Source: Adiantum capillus-veneris (taxonomy: Eukaryota > Streptophyta > Polypodiopsida > Polypodiales > Pteridaceae). From it: a DNA stretch of 64,000 bases. The position numbers were made by a program, and so were the translations under genes. Of this stretch, positions 60,096 to 64,000 are shown one piece after another. The stretch is from positions 101,307,855 through 101,371,854 of the forward strand of contig CM043943.1 in assembly GCA_014529385.2 (NCBI GenBank). The letters are read 5' to 3'. Numbering within the stretch: position 1 is the first letter of the stretch; every line of letters begins with the position of its first letter. The notes beneath the pieces are model-generated. The model worked only from the letters and a program-made list of their open reading frames with translations, was not told the origin of the DNA and did no database searches.

Positions 60096-60920
60096 CTTTC
60101 TCTCTACCTCTTCTCGTGCTTGTAAGTTTGCCAATTGATCTCTCTCCGTCTCGGATCTCTACCATTCCTCTTGCTCTCTTTGTCTTCTTTGCTCTTCTTG
60201 CACTCTTTCTGCTTCCTTCTTAGGTACATCTTTCTTTTCCATCTCCCTCATTCTTTTCCTCCTATTGGCCTCTCATGCTTTAGAACCAGGGTCACCTGGT
60301 ATTACCTTAACTACTATTTGTTGATTCATGGTGGAAACTTTGCAGCGTGGTTTCTGCAGTAGCCTGAGCACCAGTTGTTGTGATAATAGGTGAGGGCTCT
60401 GGATTTTGAAGAGGACCTTCGTATTCTTCTTTTGTTGCTCTTCTTTCTTGTGTGGATCTGTGTAGAGATGAAATAGATGGGGGATCTCACAGAGGTGTGT
60501 GGTTTGCATGGTTTAATGGTCCAAGATCTCCAAAAATATGTTGCACAGTGGTTGAATCATTTGGATTCAATGGTTGGGGAGACTAGTGGGCTTCTCGAGC
60601 GGGTTGGGGTGCTGGGTTATCCACTTGTGGTTGGGGATGTGGATTTGAAGCCGTAGATTCTGCATGGGGTTAGGGTTGGGGAGACTAGTGGGCTTCTCGA
60701 GCGGGTTGGGGTGTTGGGTTATCCACTTGTGGTTGGGGATGTGGATTTGAAGCCGTAGATTCTGCATGGGGTTATGGCTACGGATTTTCTAGTGGTGTGA
60801 GTGGTTGTGGTGGTATTGGTGTGTGTAGTGCCAGTCTGCTCGTGTGAATCGTCCATGTGGTGCAAGATATGAGTGCGTGCACGTTTGTGCTCGAAAGAAT
60901 CTTCTAGAATGTGCAAACAA
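60096..60920 (-). pseudogene. Coding-like upstream extension of the H3-fold relic
   Basis: The minus-strand frame that enters the H3 start is open upstream apart from single stops: a charged segment (RKRMREMEKKDVPKKEAERV; QEEQRRQREQEEW, TAG, RSETERDQLANLQAREEVER). Beyond a likely frameshift near 60315 comes a Pro/Thr-rich stretch (TQERRATKEEYEGPLQNPEP; SPIITTTGAQATAETTLQSF), and at the far end MDDSHEQTGTTHTNTTTTTH (60860-60800). It could be a long N-terminal tail fused to the histone fold, or an unrelated relic or purine-rich DNA lying in frame by chance. Confidence 0.35.
60572..60775. repeat. Tandem duplication, two 102-bp units
   Basis: Units 60572-60673 and 60674-60775 are nearly identical. 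102 bp is 34 codons, so the duplication keeps the minus-strand Pro-rich frame (PHAESTASNPHPQPQVDNPA in both). Confidence 0.93.
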
Positions 60921-60995
60921 GAAATGAACTTCAAGTTGTGAGTTTTAACTTATAAAGTACTAAATTTTTATTTAAAAATTAAAAACTCAATAATA

Positions 60996-61511
60996 CTAAT
61001 AAAATTTAAAAGAAACTCCAAATGATGAAATTTGACCCATGGAACCACTAATTGGGGCATCAACAAATCGTGTGACATTACAATGCATGTTTACAATAGA
61101 AGTGGCTAGTGTCAAAAATTTATTGGTTTTCCACCCAATGCCTACCATTTTGTCGCCTTGTCTCCAACCATCGTCGAAATCGATCTTTTGCACTAGAAGC
61201 ATGATATGATTGTGATTATCTCAGGCTAACAACTTTCTCTATTCTGCATTTCAAAGTTCTATGCTCTCTAGTCTTCTTCCTTTACCTTCCCACTAAAACT
61301 CTATAGAACCAACTGAACATTTTGTGTAGGGTATTGTTCTTTTTCCTCCCACCTCCATGCCGTGTATTTTAAAAATACTCTGCTTTTGCTTGATAATGTG
61401 AGTGCTCCATTCCTTGGCTACTCCAGATGCCCAATGAACCAAATGTGTTGAGAAAAAATGATCTATGAGCAAAAAGGTGTTGAAAAAATAATAATACTTT
61501 AGTTCAAACAT
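60996..61511 (-). pseudogene. Unidentified coding relic, possibly transposase
   Basis: Two minus-strand pieces: 61293-61511 (YYFFNTFLLIDHFFSTHLVH, WASGVAKEWSTHIIKQK) and 60996-61202 (LLVQKIDFDDGWRQGDKMVG, IGWKTNKFLTLATSIVNMHC). The order of a DHFFS motif followed by a W..NKFLTLAT strand is loosely reminiscent of piggyBac-type DDE proteins (DNFFTS...W.DKR.V..LST), but the match is weak. It may instead be the C-terminal part of the neighbouring gene-family copy 2. Confidence 0.3.
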
Positions 61512-61689
61512 TGATGTTTTTTACTGCAAAGACAAAGTGTTCAACCCACCGTGTAATGTGTTATGTGCATCTCCCACCAAACATCCACCATTTGCACTAT
61601 GAAACTATTAATTACAAACTTTAAGGTGGATATCTCAGCACAAACTAGATTTACCTTTTCAAGAAAACAAAAATATCATCTACAAACTA

Positions 61690-63655
61690 CCACACACAAG
61701 CACGCTGAATTCCTAGGGTTGCTTTGTTACCTTTGTAGGTCATAATGCCACACACCTTTTTCCACAATTGAAACTCACTGAGACTTTGGGAGTTAGAATA
61801 GTCTGAAAGAAAATGCCTAGCTTTACTAACACCCATACATATTTTATTAGTACCATCCTATGTAATTCCAGATTCCTTCTTGTCCTTTGATAACTCTAGT
61901 GCACCCCCATGTAGGCCAACACTTGATAGAATAGATTTGAGTTCTTTGATACACTCTTCTCTTCTTTTTGCAGTCTCATTATTCCAAGCATAATTAATAT
62001 GGATCATAAGAAACTTGTCAAGAATTCATAGAGGGGCATGAAGAGTTCACACATGCACATTTATCAGAGGAATTGGTAGAATAAGATCCCAATTTGGATC
62101 ATCCATGTCTTGATTAGGGGGCACACTTTGGTTATAACTGAGGAAACCTTGAAACCATTGGTATAGTGCTTTACCCACTCTTTGTGTAGTGGGCACACCT
62201 TTCGCAGAGTTGACTATAGTTTTGCCACCCTTACCCTTACCGCACTTTGACTTGCTGGCTTTTGAACCTTTGCCCTCAGTTCCTAATGAAGCTTTACTGT
62301 GACAGAAATAAATGCATGGAAAGAGGGTCATTTCACCTTGCTTGCACCCTAACATACACTTGAGATTTTTCAAGTCTCTTGCCAAACGCCACTCCACTTG
62401 GAACATACCCAGACCTAAAACCTGCAATCGCTCTCCTTCTTCTTGTTGTTGAATGACATCAACAATTTGTTTGTGATTAGAATAACATTTGTGGGACTCA
62501 TGTGTCTTGTGTGGAAGATGCAAATCTATCAGCCACCAAATATTCTTCTTAAACTGAATATATAAACAGGTGTTCTGCTTCTCACTGGCATTTAGTTCAA
62601 CATCGACGCCCACCAAGGCTTTGTTCATAAGTGTAATGCTTACCCTTTTGAGTTGTTGACCTTTGACAATGTAGTACTCATCAAGCTTCATCACAATACA
62701 ACTTTTCCATCACACTCTTCCTGTGTCAACCCATAAAATCTAATGATTGACTCCTGGAGCTTCAACAAGTCAACATAGACATTATCGAACTCGTTGTAAC
62801 GGAGGATTTGCTCTCTTCTAATGGAAAGGCATCCTCCACATATTGAAATCCACCCAACAAGCTTGCAACATCATTATTAGTGTACCTTTTTGCAATGCTG
62901 ACACTATAAGGTGTTGAGAGCAACCTAAACAAACCTTTTGCTTTGTGACCTAGTGTGAAAGTCTAAACAGAGCTTCATAGGCCTTGAAACTTATTCCTGC
63001 ACTGTCACACATCTCCATCATCTCCTAAGGCAACACAATGCTCTTTAGCTCACTGAAATACTTTTGGTGCAAAACATCAGGAATGCCAGCATTGGATTGA
63101 TCATCTAATAGCTCCACCAACTCCTTTGGCTTGATGGTATGCTGCAGGAGAGTATGTCCAGTCATTTGAGCATTGAAATCGATTCCCATCATCATCCGAT
63201 CCAGGTTCCTACATATTGAAATAATATAACAGCAACCTGCAAAAAAATATAAGAAATTAGAAGCTTGCATTTGTATTCCTATCGAGTTTGATGGATATGT
63301 TTCTTTTGAGCTCCACCGCTTGAAGATAGCATAGACATCGCATGTTCCTTGCGCTTGCAAATGTGGTAGCCCAATGGAATGTGTGTGAGATGATCAATTT
63401 CCCGGCGCATATTACGTGCAGTGTGTTGTAGCTGAACATAATTGTCTCAATGGTGCTCTTGATCCATTTTTTGATGCTCTGTTTTTTAATAAGCTTTGAC
63501 ATCTTGTCGTTTAGCTGCTTCATCTTCTTGTTGGCCTCCTCTCTAACTTGTTGAATGTCTTTCACATACTTCTCTTGCAATGATGAATAGGCATCACAAA
63601 GAAGTTTTCTTGCTTCCCTTTCATTGACAAAAGAGCTAAATATAATCTCTAGCAT
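61690..63655 (-). pseudogene. Unknown gene family, copy 2
   Basis: From 63655: MLEIIFSSFVNEREARKLLC, a coiled-coil-like stretch (EKYVKDIQQVREEANKKMKQ), then after frame changes TGHTLLQHTIKPKELVELLD. The long ORF 62047-62694 follows: NTCLYIQFKKNIWWLIDLHL, PHKTHESHKCYSNHKQIVDV, RLQVLGLGMFQVEWRLARDL, KNLKCMLGCKQG and FPCIYFCHSKASLG. A later piece near 61780-62000 reads HINYAWNNETAKRREECIKE, SILSSVGLHGGALELSKDKK and MGVSKARHFLSDYSNSQS. The landmarks G.[YF].VEW, DLK.LK.M, PCIY, AW, GLHGG and GV.AR.FL match copy 1 (35238-37030) in the same order. Function unknown; a transposon-encoded protein is likely because it is multi-copy and decayed. Confidence 0.6.
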
Positions 63656-64000
63656 TATCCAAATAATCCATCTCTCCCATGTCCAATAAAATGCAGTAGC
63701 TCAATGACATACGGAAGGGAGGTGATGCATTGGTCATTGGATTGCCAAGGTAAATACGACCATCAATCCATAAGTTGATGCCTTGTACCCAAGGTTCCAT
63801 AGTAGATGATCTCTAGCATTGGGATTAGATGTGCCAAGTCACACAGTAGCGTATTCCTGCTCTAAATCAACGTTTAATTATATCATTTTATCTTGTTAGT
63901 AATGTCTTACAGTAGTAGGGGATTGAATTAAAATTTGTGTTAGTCAATCAAGCAAATTAGATAGAATGTGTAATGGTGACTGCTACAAGCAGGTGAAGGT
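63656..64000. other. No recognised gene at the window end
   Basis: AT-rich sequence; may contain the start of copy 2's 5' exon or UTR. Nothing else is supported. Confidence 0.5.

Noticed and set aside
60996-61511. Firm assignment to piggyBac transposase
   Set aside because: Only a weak resemblance around a DHFFS and W..NKFLTLAT pattern; left as unidentified.

Overview
The window looks like a piece of a large, repeat-dominated land-plant nuclear genome. The evidence is plant-type Ty1/copia and Ty3/gypsy elements with initiator-Met-like or TGGCGCC-type primer binding sites, a CACTA (En/Spm) transposon with a TNP2-type transposase tail, a LINE zf-RVT relic, long GA microsatellites, and no compact host gene or operon. 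Several relics (a non-standard DDE transposase, a repeated unknown gene family, a fungal-looking Ty3 integrase) would suit a non-angiosperm lineage such as a conifer, fern or lycophyte. That is inference. I see no intact host protein-coding gene, tRNA, rRNA or CRISPR array.

Layout. 1-5125: a minus-strand Ty3/gypsy element (gag, protease, RT, RNase H, start of integrase) ending in a 369-bp 5' LTR, with stops and frameshifts. 5126-6032: a leader, a gag-like ORF and a chimeric LTR. 6033-9999: a minus-strand copia interior whose 5' LTR (10000-10638 plus 18992-19081) is split by an 8.35-kb CACTA transposon (10639-18991). That transposon carries about 26 copies of a 173-bp tandem repeat in higher-order blocks. 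19103-20285: relic of an unusual DDE transposase. 20286-21544: no gene, but a family of small hairpins. 21545-33750: a chromovirus-like integrase scrap followed by a minus-strand Ty3 element. The second element is split in its RT/RNase H junction by a 4.56-kb insertion (24046-28605) with an ACGT target duplication, 0.51-kb direct repeats and a fungal-looking integrase.

34500-37030: an unassigned plus-strand relic, then copy 1 of an unknown minus-strand gene family interrupted by a perfect solo LTR (35625-36219, TSD TGTGA). 37040-38760: LINE tail and copia gag relics. 39284-45947: a structurally complete plus-strand copia element (149-bp LTRs, TSD GGAGA) with a 1.9-kb leader and a dead protease. 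45948-59000 is sparse: two long hairpins, GA arrays, a Ty3 integrase scrap, and a Ty3-type LTR end with PBS. 59029-59372 is a foldback element with a 21-G tract. 59572-60095 encodes an intronless, disabled histone H3-fold protein that looks more like centromeric CENH3 than canonical H3. 61690-63655 is copy 2 of the unknown gene family.

No gene in the window appears functional. The layers can be ordered by nesting: old copia and Ty3 bodies, then CACTA, solo-LTR and the 4.56-kb insertion, and a younger copia at 39284-45947. Four in-frame stops in the first Ty3 element are all TAG, as expected from decay of methylated CHG sites. The most interesting items are the CENH3-like pseudogene, the unknown two-copy gene family, the satellite-bearing CACTA element, and the 4.56-kb insertion with its conserved small ORF.
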